64,000 nucleotides of DNA from Anisodus tanguticus (taxonomy: Eukaryota > Streptophyta > Magnoliopsida > Solanales > Solanaceae), in the NCBI GenBank assembly GCA_034509755.1, contig CM067549.1:49935052-49999051 (forward strand). The letters are read 5' to 3'. Below the pieces are notes generated by a model that did no database searches, was not told the DNA's origin, and saw nothing but the letters and a program-made list of their open reading frames with translations. The position numbers and the translations under genes are program-made. Position 1 is the stretch's first letter; every line of letters starts with the position of its first letter. This document shows, one piece after another, positions 54,426 through 64,000 of this stretch.

Positions 54426-55867
54426 AACAGTAGAACTAAAATATTTCTAAATTCAGACGGATGTGCAAAAAGAGTTCTAGGTGCTACAAAATAATCAGCA
54501 GCTTGAAAACGTAGTATTTACCAAAATAAGGAACTCTTGCAATTGTTTCCAGAACGAAGAACCTCGCATGGTTCCGGTCAAGATACAAAGTGTCAAGAAT
54601 CTTTATCACCGAATCCTGAAATTATAAGCATAATTTGATCAGAATGAGACATATAGCCAATAGGATTGTACAAAAGCTGCCGAGGACGAAATCTTATATG
54701 CTGAAAGATATTCCTACTAGTAATTTTGTCAAAAACCTTGGCATCAATGTATCATGTCAATTATCAATAAAGAAGTTCATTCACCCTGGCTGTGTATGAT
54801 GGAATACCAACTCCATAAATTCCGTACATAACATAAAATGTCATAAGAAGATACTTGATACATTGTTCAAGTTGCAACTAAAGCAAATCCATCCATTCCA
54901 TTTTTAACCAAACTTATCACCAGCCAATATCATCTATCTTCTGCTTTTAGGGAATGGGAGAAAAGGGTACGCAAATGGTCTTTTGCAGAGAACGGTAAGA
55001 AAAACAAAGAATTTATTGGCACCACGCTAAGGGATTCACAGGTCACGGCCAAACCCAACTTATTAGACATTGAACCATAGTTGATAGAATCTAATTAACA
55101 TGTTGTACAGGTGTTCATGAAAACGGCGAGTTGTGAGTCCAGAAGATTAACAAAAATACAATTTACATGAAATATGACACTAAGAAATACTTGGAAAATG
55201 CAATACCTGCCGTGAGAAGGATATTTACAGACTGCTCAATCTTTATAACCCTTTTTTCTAGACCATTAGACGATGAATCATCAGGTGGCTCCTATTTCCC
55301 CCTCCCGCATTACCAGGAAAACTCTTAGGTGCAAAAGATTTCTCCAGAACCACTTCCTCTTCATTCTCTTGTAACAACGTTGCTCGAATCCTACATGATT
55401 TCCTGCATATAATTGAACAACCAAAAGACAACTTAATCAAATCAACTTTGTTTTTCTGCTAAAGTTCAACCAAAACATCAATAAACCAGCAAATTATCTA
55501 CAATATGAAGCAAAGCAATCAATCAATCAACTACACCTCAACCCAAATTAGTTTCCTTAGCTATATGAATCCACAATATTCATGCTTCTCTATTTGGATC
55601 CATTTCATTCGAATATTAATAAACAATTTAACATTTAAAGCATAAATGCACACAAAGCAATTTAACAAAATGTCAGTTAGTGGCAATATATGCAAGGTCC
55701 AAACACCAATTGTTTATGTTGGTAAATTACCCAACTCCCAAATTAATAATGAAGACAAACTCACTTTTAAAAAAAAGAAGAAAAAAAAAGCTAAATCATC
55801 CTCTTAGTCTTTTAATTGTAATTTTGCAAGTTCACCCAGAAACTGAAAAAGATCCAAAACAACATCA

Positions 55868-56030
55868 ACAACAACAAACAACCCCGTGTAATGCCACAAG
55901 TAAGGTCTGGGGAGGCTGTGCAGTCTGTGGAGGGTAGGATGTATGCAGACCTTAATCCTACCTTTCTGGGGAAGACATGCTTTTTTTCGATAGACTCTCG
56001 GCTCGGAAAAAAAGATAGGGATATGATAAC
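55868..56030 (-). mobile_element. LINE/SINE 3' tail in PTOX intron 1
   Basis: Starts AACAACAAACAACCCCGTGT, then GGTCTGGGGAGGCTGTGCAG, GGAGGGTAGGATGTATGCAG and GATAGACTCTCGGCTCGG. Reverse orientation, slightly rearranged around 55911-55930. Confidence 0.7.
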
Positions 56031-56104
56031 AAATAGTAGGGTAAAAAGCATAGTATCAAGGGGGAACACGTCCTCGAGCATAGCTAAATCGCAAAGGAGG
56101 GAAA

Positions 56105-56325
56105 CTTAAAATTCAGCTAGAGGCCTGCAGCGTGGGTTCGAACCCTGGTGGGACCAATTTGTTCTCTTCTGGGTAGACCTTGTAGGTGATATCAGTTGTT
56201 CTGTTTTCAAACCCTGGTCATTCAGGCACATCCCGCGATTTACTGATAGTAGTGTTGAGGGACCGAGACTACTATCTACATGAATAGTTTGGCGTAAGCC
56301 GAAAGCTGGATATAAAAAAAGAAAC
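56105..56325 (+). mobile_element. tRNA-type SINE in PTOX intron 1
   Basis: B box GTGGGTTCGAACCCTGGTGG at 56132-56151 is a textbook tRNA-like promoter. The body ATCCCGCGATTTACTGATAG, AGGGACCGAGACTACTATC, GGCGTAAGCCGAAAGCTGG and a short A-rich tail follow. Same family as 51905-52066. Confidence 0.8.
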
Positions 56326-56522
56326 TACTAGATTACTAGTTCAACATCAAAATTCAATATTCTCTAGTTCCTTCCTTTTCCCCAATTGCCATACTAAACC
56401 AATAAATCAATAAAATTTCTTTAAATTACAAACTAAAAAAACTAAAAAGAAGAAGGGTAAAGTTCATATTTAGCTAGAATTTAAATAAAGACAAGAACTT
56501 TATACTATAATTGGTTAATTAC

Positions 56523-56656
56523 CTTGATAGAACACACCTTGAAAACCCATAGGAATTAAATCGAAAAGGGTTATTGGAATTACACAAAAATGATGTATTC
56601 TCAAAAGTCTTAACTTTCAAATTAGAATATGAAGAAACTGAGGTACCAAAATCCAT
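56523..56656 (-). pseudogene. duplicate of PTOX exon 1
   Basis: Reads MDFGTSVSSYSNLKVKTFEN, then TSFLCNSNNPFRFNSYGFS, and ends at the same donor (TCAAG|GTAATT) and phase as exon 1 at 57145-57299. The upstream start codon of the other copy is not conserved (TAG CAA replaces ATG GCA), leaving an internal Met. Flanking intron sequence is duplicated too (AAATAAAGACAAGAA(C/T)TTTATAC). Confidence 0.85.
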
Positions 56657-56795
56657 AGTAGAAATAGAAATTTGCTAGTACATATAATTGCTATTGTAAT
56701 AACATTTTTTAAATTACGTATCAAACACTAGAAAATAAGTAAGCGACTCACTTATTTTAGAAGAAAATATTTTCCTTTATACCAAATACACTCTT

Positions 56796-56978
56796 AGGGG
56801 TGGGAAACAAGTCATCTCAGGATTAGTTATCTCACCCTCCCACAGAAATAAAATAACACTGCAACTAATCCCGGAATTAGTTATACCTCGATTTTACTCC
56901 AACCAAACGCGGAATAAACTCATCTCAAATTTAATCCTGAGATTATTTATCTCTTATCCCGTACCAAACGAGCCCTTA
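56796..56978. repeat. MITE with TTA target duplication
   Basis: TTA at 56796-56798 and 56976-56978 flank an element with inverted-type ends (GGGGTGGGAAACAAGTCATC / GTACCAAACGAGCCC). It contains internal TCTCAGGATTAGTTATCTC and TAATCCTGAGATTATTTATC. A PIF/Harbinger-like origin is likely from the 3-bp duplication. Confidence 0.65.
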
Positions 56979-57302
56979 GTCTTTTGATTATCGTTTTGCA
57001 TGTTTTCCCCCATAGTCAATCTTTCAATATATACCAATAAAGATTCTTTAAATTTACAAACCAAATAACAAAGAATGATGGATAAAGTTCAAATTTTTAG
57101 CTAAAATTTAAATAAAGACAAGAATTTTATACTATAATAATTACCTTGATAGAACATGCCTTGAAGACCCACAAGAATTAAAACGAAAAGGGTTCTTGGA
57201 ATTGCACAAAAATGATGTGTTCTCAAAACTCTTAGCTTTCAAATTAGAATAGGAAGAAACTGAGGTACCAAAACCCATAGTACAAATAGAAATTGCCATT
57301 CT

Positions 57303-58152
57303 TAATTAGACCGACTTTGTTGTACGGGCCGGAGTATTGGTCAGTCAAGACTTCACACATCCTGAATATGAAAGTTGCGGAGATGAGAATGTTGAGATGA
57401 TGTGTGGACATAAAGGAGAGATAGAATTAGAAATGATGATATACGGGACAGAGTGGGAGTATAGAATTAGAAATGATGATATCCGGGACAGAGTGGGAGT
57501 ATAGAATTAGAAATGATGATATCCGGGACAGAGTGGGAGTGGCCTCGGTGGAGGATAAGATGCGGAAGTGAGGTTAAGATGGTTCAGGTATGTGCAGAGG
57601 AAGACACAGATGACCCAATGTGTAGATGTGAGAGGTTGGCTATGGACGGGTTCAGGAGGGGTAGAGGTAGGCCAAAAAGTATTGTCGAGAGGTTAGACGG
57701 GATATGGCGTAAACTTACATATGGGGTTGTGGAGGACACAGATTAAGATAGAAGGGTAGTAGTTAGTCGAGCGTAGTCCTACTTACGCTAACAAAATGAT
57801 AGTCGTATTGTTAATACTATAGGCCCGATTAGCTTATCACACTTATAGGCACAGTCCTGTAGTTTGATTTCTGTTGCTATGTGTTCCTTAGTGTACTTTG
57901 TTTATCTTTTATATCTGCATTTCTGCTTTCTTTTGTCAGAATGCGCTACCATGGAATATTCAATTTTTTTATCACCATATTCATATTGCTTTAATTTCTT
58001 TTCTGGATCTGACTGTTTCTCTTGCTTTGTTTTACTTGATTTGCTTGTGATTATACTTTGTCTTGAGTCGAGATATCCCGGAAACAACCGCTCTATCTAC
58101 CAGATAGAGGTAATGTACCCTCTACACGTTGTGGATATGTTGTTGTTGTTGA
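57303..58152 (+). mobile_element. RTE LINE fragment, 3' part, just upstream of PTOX exon 1
   Basis: Starts inside the LINE C-terminal region (TTAGACCGACTTTGTTGTAC, AAGTTGCGGAGATGAGAATG), includes a 40-bp triplication at 57421-57540, GGTAGAGGTAGGCC, and the 3' tail ending GGATATGTTGTTGTTGTTG. It begins three bases from the PTOX start codon, so it has replaced the 5' UTR and promoter. Confidence 0.85.
57421..57540 (+). repeat. 40-bp unit, three perfect-length tandem copies
   Basis: ATAGAATTAGAAATGATGAT followed by AT(A/C)CGGGACAGAGTGGGAGT, at 57421, 57461 and 57501. Only one base differs. In other LINE copies the unit is single. Confidence 0.97.
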
Positions 58153-58253
58153 TTATTTTTTCCTTCAAAGAAAAATTGAATTAATTCTTTTTTTTTTAGG
58201 TAAGGGAGAAAATTGAAAAGTGGGAAAGTTGTTAGTTTTGTGAGAAACCAACA

Positions 58254-59481
58254 GCTTTGTCTAGGGATGGCAGGTGAGTATAATTTTGGGATTCGCACCG
58301 CACCCGCCTCAGTTGAGGCGGGTATGGGTATAACTTTGGCGGATAGTAGGCGGATATGGGTATTGAAAATGTACCCGTCACGGGTAGGCGGGTAGGTGGT
58401 GGATTTGCAGTTATCCCACCTCATACCCGCCTCCACCGCTCCGCATCAAACCGCCCGCCTACCCGCCCCATAATCCCAGTACAAACTGATTTTTCATTTT
58501 GTTTTTCAAGTCATTTTAAACCGAGCTCAGGCCGATTAAGCCCAAGCCCAATATCAATTCGTCAAAGGCAAAGAAGAGAAGGGTAAAATGCCCAATTGTT
58601 CTTTTCCCTTCAAAAGGCATGGAAACCCTAGATGCACGAAGCCGAACTATTTTGCCCATCTGATTCGGCTTTTCTCTATTTTCCATGTGATGTTAAGGTT
58701 CATCAGGCTAATTTCCTTGTTGCTCGCCACCTTCATCTTGCTATTTGCTCTCACTGCAATATCCTTACAAAAATCATTACTCTCCCTGTTCTCGTCCCGC
58801 TCTTTGTCCTTCACTGCAATATCCTTACAAAAGATCATTTTGTTACATAGCATAATAATTCAAAATGGCTCCGAAGAATCAGAACAAGCCGCCTCTTCCT
58901 AATTTTTCAACTCCTTCCAATGTAAGCATTTATTATTTTCAATTAAGAGTATTTCTTATTTTGAAGTTCAAGGGCAGAAGTTCCTAATGTGTTTGATGTT
59001 ATTTTTGTGAGATCCGTTATCTGGTCAAGGAAGACTACTGTAAATTATGAGTTTTTCTTTATTTTGATGTTTAATTGAAGTTCCTAATTTTTTTTTTGTG
59101 TTCTTTTAGTCGAGGAAAAGTATTGTAATTCTGTGTATTTTCTTATTTTGATATCTTAAGTGAAGAAGTTCTTAATTTTTGGGAGTTTACTGTTTTGGTT
59201 TGCAGAGAAAATACACCGCAAGTGAGGTTTCAATAGAGAAGAGAAGGAGAATAGGCTGATATGGCTGGCGGGGACAGGCGGGTATTGGCGGGTGACAGAT
59301 ATCCATTGGGTGGTGGAGCGGGTGTGAATTTAGGAATATACCCGCCTAGGCAGGTATGGATGTTGAAATTGTACCCGCCACGCGTAGCAGGTAGGTGGCG
59401 GGTATAAAATTTTCTGCCTGATACGGGTACGGGGGAGGGGTACCCGCACCCGCCCGCCCAATTGTCATTCCTAGCTTTGTC
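58254..59481. mobile_element. hAT-like element with captured gene fragment
   Basis: Exact 8-bp duplication GCTTTGTC at 58254-58261 and 59474-59481 flanks the element 58262-59473. The ends TAGGGATGGCA and (reversed) TAGGAATGACA are imperfect inverted repeats. Subterminal parts are rich in GCGGGT/ACCCGC motifs. There is no transposase. The centre, about 58500-59260, is unlike the ends and contains apparent gene structure. Confidence 0.85.
58865..59259 (+). pseudogene. captured 5' exons, possibly of a kinesin-14 (ATK1-like) gene
   Basis: Exon-like 58865-58921 encodes MAPKNQNKPPLPNFSTPSN and ends at AAT|GTAAGC. An acceptor TTTGCAG at 59205 precedes 59206-59259, which reads RKYTASEVSIEKRRRIG then a stop contributed near the element border. 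The pattern NQNKPP ... (E/D)KRR resembles the N-terminus of plant KIN-14 kinesins of the ATK1 type. Upstream (58560-58860) may be its 5' UTR, with a duplicated CACTGCAATATCCTTACAAA. The identification is tentative; the exon structure is clearer than the family. Confidence 0.45.
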
Positions 59482-60707
59482 CACTGGACAAAAGTGCGAT
59501 GGATAGTTTTGAAAAGTATCAAAATGTTTTGTCGTTATTTGCAAATTATATTTTTAAGGACTGTAATTGTCATTTTCGGTAAATTAGTTCAGTATATTCT
59601 TTTGGGCGGGCGGCGAACCGAAGTTTTGGATCTGCTTAAATGGCCCACTTCAAAACCCAGCGAATGGGCTGAAAATTAGGCCTAAAGGACATTATGTCAA
59701 AATAATAATGGTAGAAATTTCACGGGCAGCCTATTTTGACATCTCTTTTTAACTTGTATCTGAACTTCTAAAATCAATCGGATATGTGATTTTTGAAGTC
59801 AGGCTTTGCAAAATCATACTTCAAACAAAATGTCTGAAGTTATATATAAGTGAAGTTCATGCAATTATGTTAGAAGTTTCTATGAAAATAGTTGGACTTT
59901 AGTCATTTTTTCCTGAACTTCACTTATATATGATTGAAGTTCGAACAAAAATGATTGATGGTTGAATTTTAGGCAAAAATGATTAAACTTCAAACACATT
60001 TCCCTAATGAAGTACACGTACAAAAGTTATTTTCTAGTACGAAGTTTTCTAATAATATTTGGAAGCAAGAAGGAGTTGATTTGCAAGACCACGTAATAAA
60101 GGACGATCTTGAACTTTTGGCCTCAGCTTCACGAATTTTTTGAAGAATATGTGTTATTACCCATCGGGTATAAATTGTGAATGTATCCCCGAATCATTCT
60201 CTTGAAGCTCGTCCTCTTCATCATAAATGATCCGCTTGCCCCGAAATAGTTTTCCTTATGAGGTAAGAGATTAGGACATTTCAATACAATGAACTTATTC
60301 AACTGACCATAAATTCTACTCCCCTTATAGAAAAAAATTGTATCTATCACTCAATCATTTACAAGTCAATACAACTGAACTCCTGTCCAATAAACAACTA
60401 ATTACATTATCTTAAGTCTTCACTATCTGTAATTGGTTGAAATATCTCGAACTCGTACCTTGTATGCAAAGCTAATTAATGTGTAATGGGAAAAAAAGAA
60501 ATAGAGTAAGAGTAGACAATTAAAATCTTCAGAAACCAACTAAAATTTATGCCTGATAGACTATAAATATCACATTTTAAAACTTTTATTATGCGGAATC
60601 AAAAATTTAAAAGCACGCTAATAAAAAACATTCTACAGACTGTTTTAATCTATAAATAATAATAATAATAAAAAAAAAAAACTAGTTTTATCTGAGACGA
60701 AAATCCA
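59482..60707. other. intergenic with a hairpin repeat
   Basis: No gene was seen. A perfect 18-bp inverted repeat, ATATATAAGTGAAGTTCA (59842-59859) and its complement (59914-59931), sits in a region of recurring GAAGTT/AACTTC motifs (59760-60000), probably a MITE. Confidence 0.5.
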
Positions 60708-61110
60708 CTTGCCAAATAGATCTCTTAGACTCGATAGCTGTACATTGGGTATAAAAGTTTTGGATGACTACCAATTACAATAATAATTTAGGAGAGTACA
60801 AAAATAGTTTGTTTAATTTTAGCTCGAGGAAGAAAAAATATATTATTTAAATCACCGACCAATCAATTTGTTTATTAAAAAATGTTTCCCCCGTGCCTTG
60901 GCTGGTGGACTTTTCGAAAAATGGCAAGTGAGATGTATTTGCCAAAAAATTTGGTCTTGTACACTATTCTTAATTTTTTTTTTAAAAAAAAATGAATTTC
61001 CAAAACTGAAATTTACATTCACACCTACACTACCATGAAATTTCGACGTTGAAATATATTGTGTATCGTGAGATGTTTACTAAAGAAAAAAGAAAATTAG
61101 AAATCGATTT
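60708..61110 (+). repeat. second copy of the 52328-52915 segment
   Basis: Starts TTGCCAAATAGATCTCTTAG and matches base for base over long stretches. It lacks the 195-bp insert of the first copy and has A/T-run length differences at 60975. Confidence 0.9.
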
Positions 61111-62770
61111 GGGGGAAAACACAAAGTGATTGGGAAATAGGACGTTTTCGTAAAAATTAGTTGTGCCAAACCGCCTTGTGGTTGTTTAGGCCGGCCCCGT
61201 CTCGAAAAAATACCCAAAATCAAAAAAACAATCGGGTAAAACGGACATCCGAGCGCAAAGTTATGACCATTTAAAGTTTCACCAATTTACAACTACTTTC
61301 TCTCCCTACATTTTATGTCAATGCTTCCGTGATATGTTAATCAATTTCATGCCGCATTCGACTTCCATAAAAGCTTCATAGATTGACTTCAATGGCTATG
61401 TTTCAAGATATAGTAGTGGCCTAAAATAAAAAATAAGAATAATTATATATTTAATTCATTTTTTTCGGTTCGGTTCGTATCCAAAATTTTAAAACCGAAT
61501 CGAATCACTAAATCCTTATTTGGTTCGGTTTTTTCAGTTCTCCGGATTTTTTGTCCATCCCTAATTTTATTTTCGTTAAATGACTTTTTCTTCCAAAAAG
61601 ACCACTAAAAATAATATATATCTATAATTATACATAAGAGTTTTTTTTATGATCATTCTACTCTATATTCAAATTGTAAGTGAGGATATGAAATCATTTT
61701 CCCTTGCTGCGATCACAGGCGAATCCAGAATTAAAAATTTATGGGTTCTGAATATTAGCAATTTTCCTTTGACTCACATATTTAATATAATTATACGTAA
61801 GGCAGAACATTTAACTTGATCCATTTATAAATTATAAAATACGAGCTTTATATGTGAACAAACTTATTTAATTGATCTTCAGATTTAATGATGAGTTCAT
61901 AATTGAAATGTCACGTTTTTACTAAGTATTGCCTCTTCTAAGGGTTATTGCTATCAATTGATTTACTTATGATTTTGTGAGATTGAATCAAGTTTTTTCC
62001 AACACTAAATTCTAGCTTTTTTAATTACAGGATTTTAAATTTATAATGTGGACCAAAGTTATTGTGTTCCGTTAGGTACGTACCTTCTACTTTACTTTCC
62101 CATTTGGCTCAAGTGCTATTTGTAGGTTATTTAATTGTTTATGGATTATAACAATAATCTCATATAATTGTTGTAAATTAGCATAATTGAATAGTATTTG
62201 GCCAAAACAAAAGTCGCTTGCATTACAGCTTGTCTTCGTGGTCACATAGAATTTGAAAAGAGAATATATATATATATATATAAATAACATCAAAATCATC
62301 TTCAAGTTGGATTCAATTCAACTAATGAGTCAATAAGAAGAAAAAGAAAATTAGCAAAAGCAAAAGAAGCTGAAGTTGTCGGCACGCAACTTGTTATATG
62401 ATATGATGCTGCCAAGGACATCAAAACTAATTAAGAATCTTGTTTTTTTAATTAACATATGATATCTACACTAATTTCAAAATGCTACTTTGATGATTCG
62501 AAAAGGTTTCAAGAGTTAACTAAGGAATTTGACTTCTAGATAGAGATAGATTCAGAATTTATACTTGACGAGTTTGGTCTTTATATTTTTTAGACTTATT
62601 ACCGAAACAAAAAAGCAAAGTCAAATTTATATCCATTTTCATTATGTCATGCATGGATCAGTAATATCATAACATGACAAATATGATAAGTGAGATCTAG
62701 TGAGTATTTGCATAATTTTCTTTTGTTTGGAGAAATTAAATGATACATTTAAATAATGGGTCATCATTGA
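61111..62770. other. AT-rich intergenic DNA
   Basis: No gene was seen. 61465-61565 holds a decayed TCGGTTCGGTTCG / CCGAATCGAATC / TTGGTTCGGTTTTTTC repeat, related to the insert at 52600-52795. A (TA)n run lies at 62266-62282. Confidence 0.4.
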
Positions 62771-62965
62771 TGTTAGAGTGATTATGGGAAGATCTCATAA
62801 TCACCACCCTCATTATTATAATTGATATTGTAATTATTCTAATTATTGTAATTAGGATCTTGTAAATCAGGTAAAGTAGAATAGTAGTCTTCTAGAATAG
62901 TCTTTCTTTAGTCCATGTATATATATTGTATATTTGGAAGAATAATAATCAAGGGATTCAATTCA
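62771..62965 (+). repeat. probable 5' LTR of element E
   Basis: 195 bp, a size close to the LTRs of the related element C. It shares no long identity with them. Confidence 0.55.
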
Positions 62966-63276
62966 TAGTATCATTAGCCAAAGATCATTTGCCCTAAAAA
63001 TCTTCTTTTCTTCCTCTCTTGGCCGATTTCTCCTCTTCCCTCTACATAGTTTTTCGACCAACACTTAGGTTTAGGAACCATAAACCTAAAACTATCCCTT
63101 CCAAACCGAAAACTCCCTAGCCGTTTACCACTATTCCACTTAGGCTTAGGAATTCTAAAACCCTAAACCTAATACTACTACACCCACTTGGCTAGAATAC
63201 CCCTCTCTTTAGGTTTTCTTTTCTAATCCACTTCCATCAAAACACACCTTCATTCTCCTCTTTTTTTTTATTCTAA

Positions 63277-63999
63277 GTGGAACCTATGGCCAAAAACCAA
63301 ACCTTTCAACCCGCTCTTGCCGTCAATAACGTCAAGAACTTCATCCCTATCACTCTTGAAATGGAGAAAGGGCAGTATACCTCATGGGCGGAACTATTCA
63401 AAATTCTCTGCCGTGCTTATGAGATACTTGACCATATTCTTCCTTCCGAGTCACCGTCGGATACCACTACGGTGGACAAGAAATTATGGTCACGCTTAGA
63501 TAATATTGTCCTTCAATGGATTTATCGGACAATTTCAAATGATCTTCTTCATACCATCTTAGAACCCAATTCTACGGCTAAACAAGCGTGGGAAAGATTG
63601 GAAAACATTTTTCAAGATAACAAAATGTCTAGGGCCGTTTATCTTGAACACCAATTTACAAATATTAAATTAGATGATTTTTCTAACATCTCAGCCTATT
63701 GCCAAGAATTAAAAGTACTTGCGGACCAATTGTCCAATGTTGGTTCGCCCGTGATAAATCAAATGATAGTCCTTCAGTTGATTGCAGGGCTGAATGAACA
63801 ATATGATGGTGTGGCTACGTTCATTCAGCAAAGCAATCTGTTACCTCCATTTTACGATGCCCGTTATAGGTTAATCCTCGAGGAAACGGGGAAGGCAAAG
63901 CAGGCATCATCGGGTACAACCACCGGTGGAACGACTCTCATTTCTACCAACTCTTTTTCCACTGATTTGGAGCCCCAAAATTCTGGTTCGGGTGGCTAA
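63277..63999 (+). CDS. copia gag, long open frame
   Basis: The gag packages retrotransposon RNA in virus-like particles. The frame opens at ATG 63277 (a second Met follows four codons later) and runs 240 residues with no break. Family motifs in order: NFIPITLEMEKGQYTSWAEL (residues about 22-41), CRAYEILDHI, LWSRLDNIVLQWIYRTIS, TAKQAWERLENIFQDNKMSR, AVYLEHQFTNIKL, YCQELKVLADQLSNVG, LQLIAGLNEQYDGVATFIQQ. These match the UBN2/retrotran-gag type of Retrofit/Ale-like copia. A TAA at 63997 follows GSGG, exactly where related gags enter a glycine-rich, zinc-knuckle region. So it may be a premature stop or a frameshift rather than the true end. It is the best preserved retroelement gene in the window. 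Confidence 0.85.
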   Translation: MEPMAKNQTFQPALAVNNVKNFIPITLEMEKGQYTSWAELFKILCRAYEILDHILPSESPSDTTTVDKKLWSRLDNIVLQWIYRTISNDLLHTILEPNSTAKQAWERLENIFQDNKMSRAVYLEHQFTNIKLDDFSNISAYCQELKVLADQLSNVGSPVINQMIVLQLIAGLNEQYDGVATFIQQSNLLPPFYDARYRLILEETGKAKQASSGTTTGGTTLISTNSFSTDLEPQNSGSGG

Positions 64000-64000
64000 A

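Larger units (their letters stand above)
54522..57299 (-). pseudogene. PTOX: plastid terminal oxidase (PTOX / IMMUTANS) pseudogene, 5' exons only
   Basis: PTOX is a plastid diiron plastoquinol oxidase needed for carotenoid synthesis. Exon 1 is 57145-57299 (MAISICTMGFGTSVSSYS start, a transit peptide); a second copy lies at 56523-56656. Exon 2 is about 55211-55402 (KSCRIRATLLQENEEEVVLE, KSFAPKSFPGNAGGG). After GGGN the frame shifts by one base; the correct frame resumes as EPPDDSSSNGLEKRVIKIEQ and SVNILLT. Its donor reads ACG|GCAGGT, a GC instead of GT. Exon 3 is 54522-54615 (DSVIKILDTLYLDRNHARFF, VLETIARVPYF) with a normal donor. The later exons with the diiron ligand helices are absent; a LINE fragment and a hAT-like element lie where they should be. 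A functional copy presumably exists elsewhere. Confidence 0.9.
62771..64000 (+). mobile_element. start of a Ty1/copia element (element E), cut by the window end
   Basis: Probable 5' LTR 62771-62965 (TGTTAGAGTG to GATTCAATTCA), with CTTTAGTCCATGTATATATA inside. It is followed by TAGTATCATTAGCC, a degenerate form of the TGGTATCAG primer-binding site. A leader of about 310 bases precedes gag. The gag is related to element C. Boundaries of the LTR rest on TG/CA ends and the primer-binding site only. Confidence 0.75.

Noticed and set aside
56132..56151. Possible tRNA gene (GTGGGTTCGAACCCTGGTGG)
   Set aside because: Only the B-box/T-arm part is tRNA-like; no acceptor or anticodon stem. The downstream body matches a SINE family.

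Overview
This is nuclear DNA of a flowering plant, almost certainly a member of the Solanaceae. The reasons are a spliced COP1 gene in 13 exons, remnants of a plastid terminal oxidase (PTOX) gene whose transit-peptide region is of the tomato/pepper type, and many copies of the Solanaceae RTE-LINE/SINE 3' tail (TCTCGGAAAC ... GGGTATGTTGTTGTTG). The genus cannot be fixed from the sequence alone. No bacterial-style operons, CRISPR arrays, rRNA genes or free-standing tRNA genes were seen.

Genes. (1) 2164-3303, minus: the first two coding exons of an atypical dual-specificity phosphatase (PFA-DSP type); its catalytic exons were not found and should lie beyond position 1. (2) 19468-26381, minus: a complete COP1-type E3 ubiquitin ligase. 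I could splice 13 exons into an uninterrupted 677-residue frame with GT-AG introns. (3) 54522-57299, minus: a broken PTOX gene with a tandemly duplicated first exon, a frameshifted exon 2, exon 3, and nothing after it.

Mobile DNA makes up most of the rest. 5807-18744 is a nested block: a minus-strand Ty1/copia element (AATTG target duplication) carries a plus-strand copia element (ATAAG duplication) inside one LTR and a 5'-truncated RTE LINE (14-bp duplication) inside its reverse-transcriptase region. 27811-31239 is a truncated Ty3/gypsy element. 31703-36588 is a decayed copia element with both LTRs, a primer-binding site and a polypurine tract. About 36830-40732 is a near full-length RTE LINE that split a MITE. 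43130-48605 is another copia element whose interior is full of short hairpins. 50231-51470 is a probable solo gypsy LTR. 58262-59473 is a hAT-like element (8-bp duplication) that seems to have captured the start of a kinesin gene. 62771-64000 is the start of a copia element with a long gag frame. Between these lie Stowaway-like and other MITEs, tRNA-type SINEs and tandem repeats.

The most unusual structures are four decoy copies of the COP1 exon-1 splice donor inside intron 1, the recurrent GAA-loop hairpins of the 43-48 kb element, the gene-capturing hAT-like element, and the dissected PTOX remnant.
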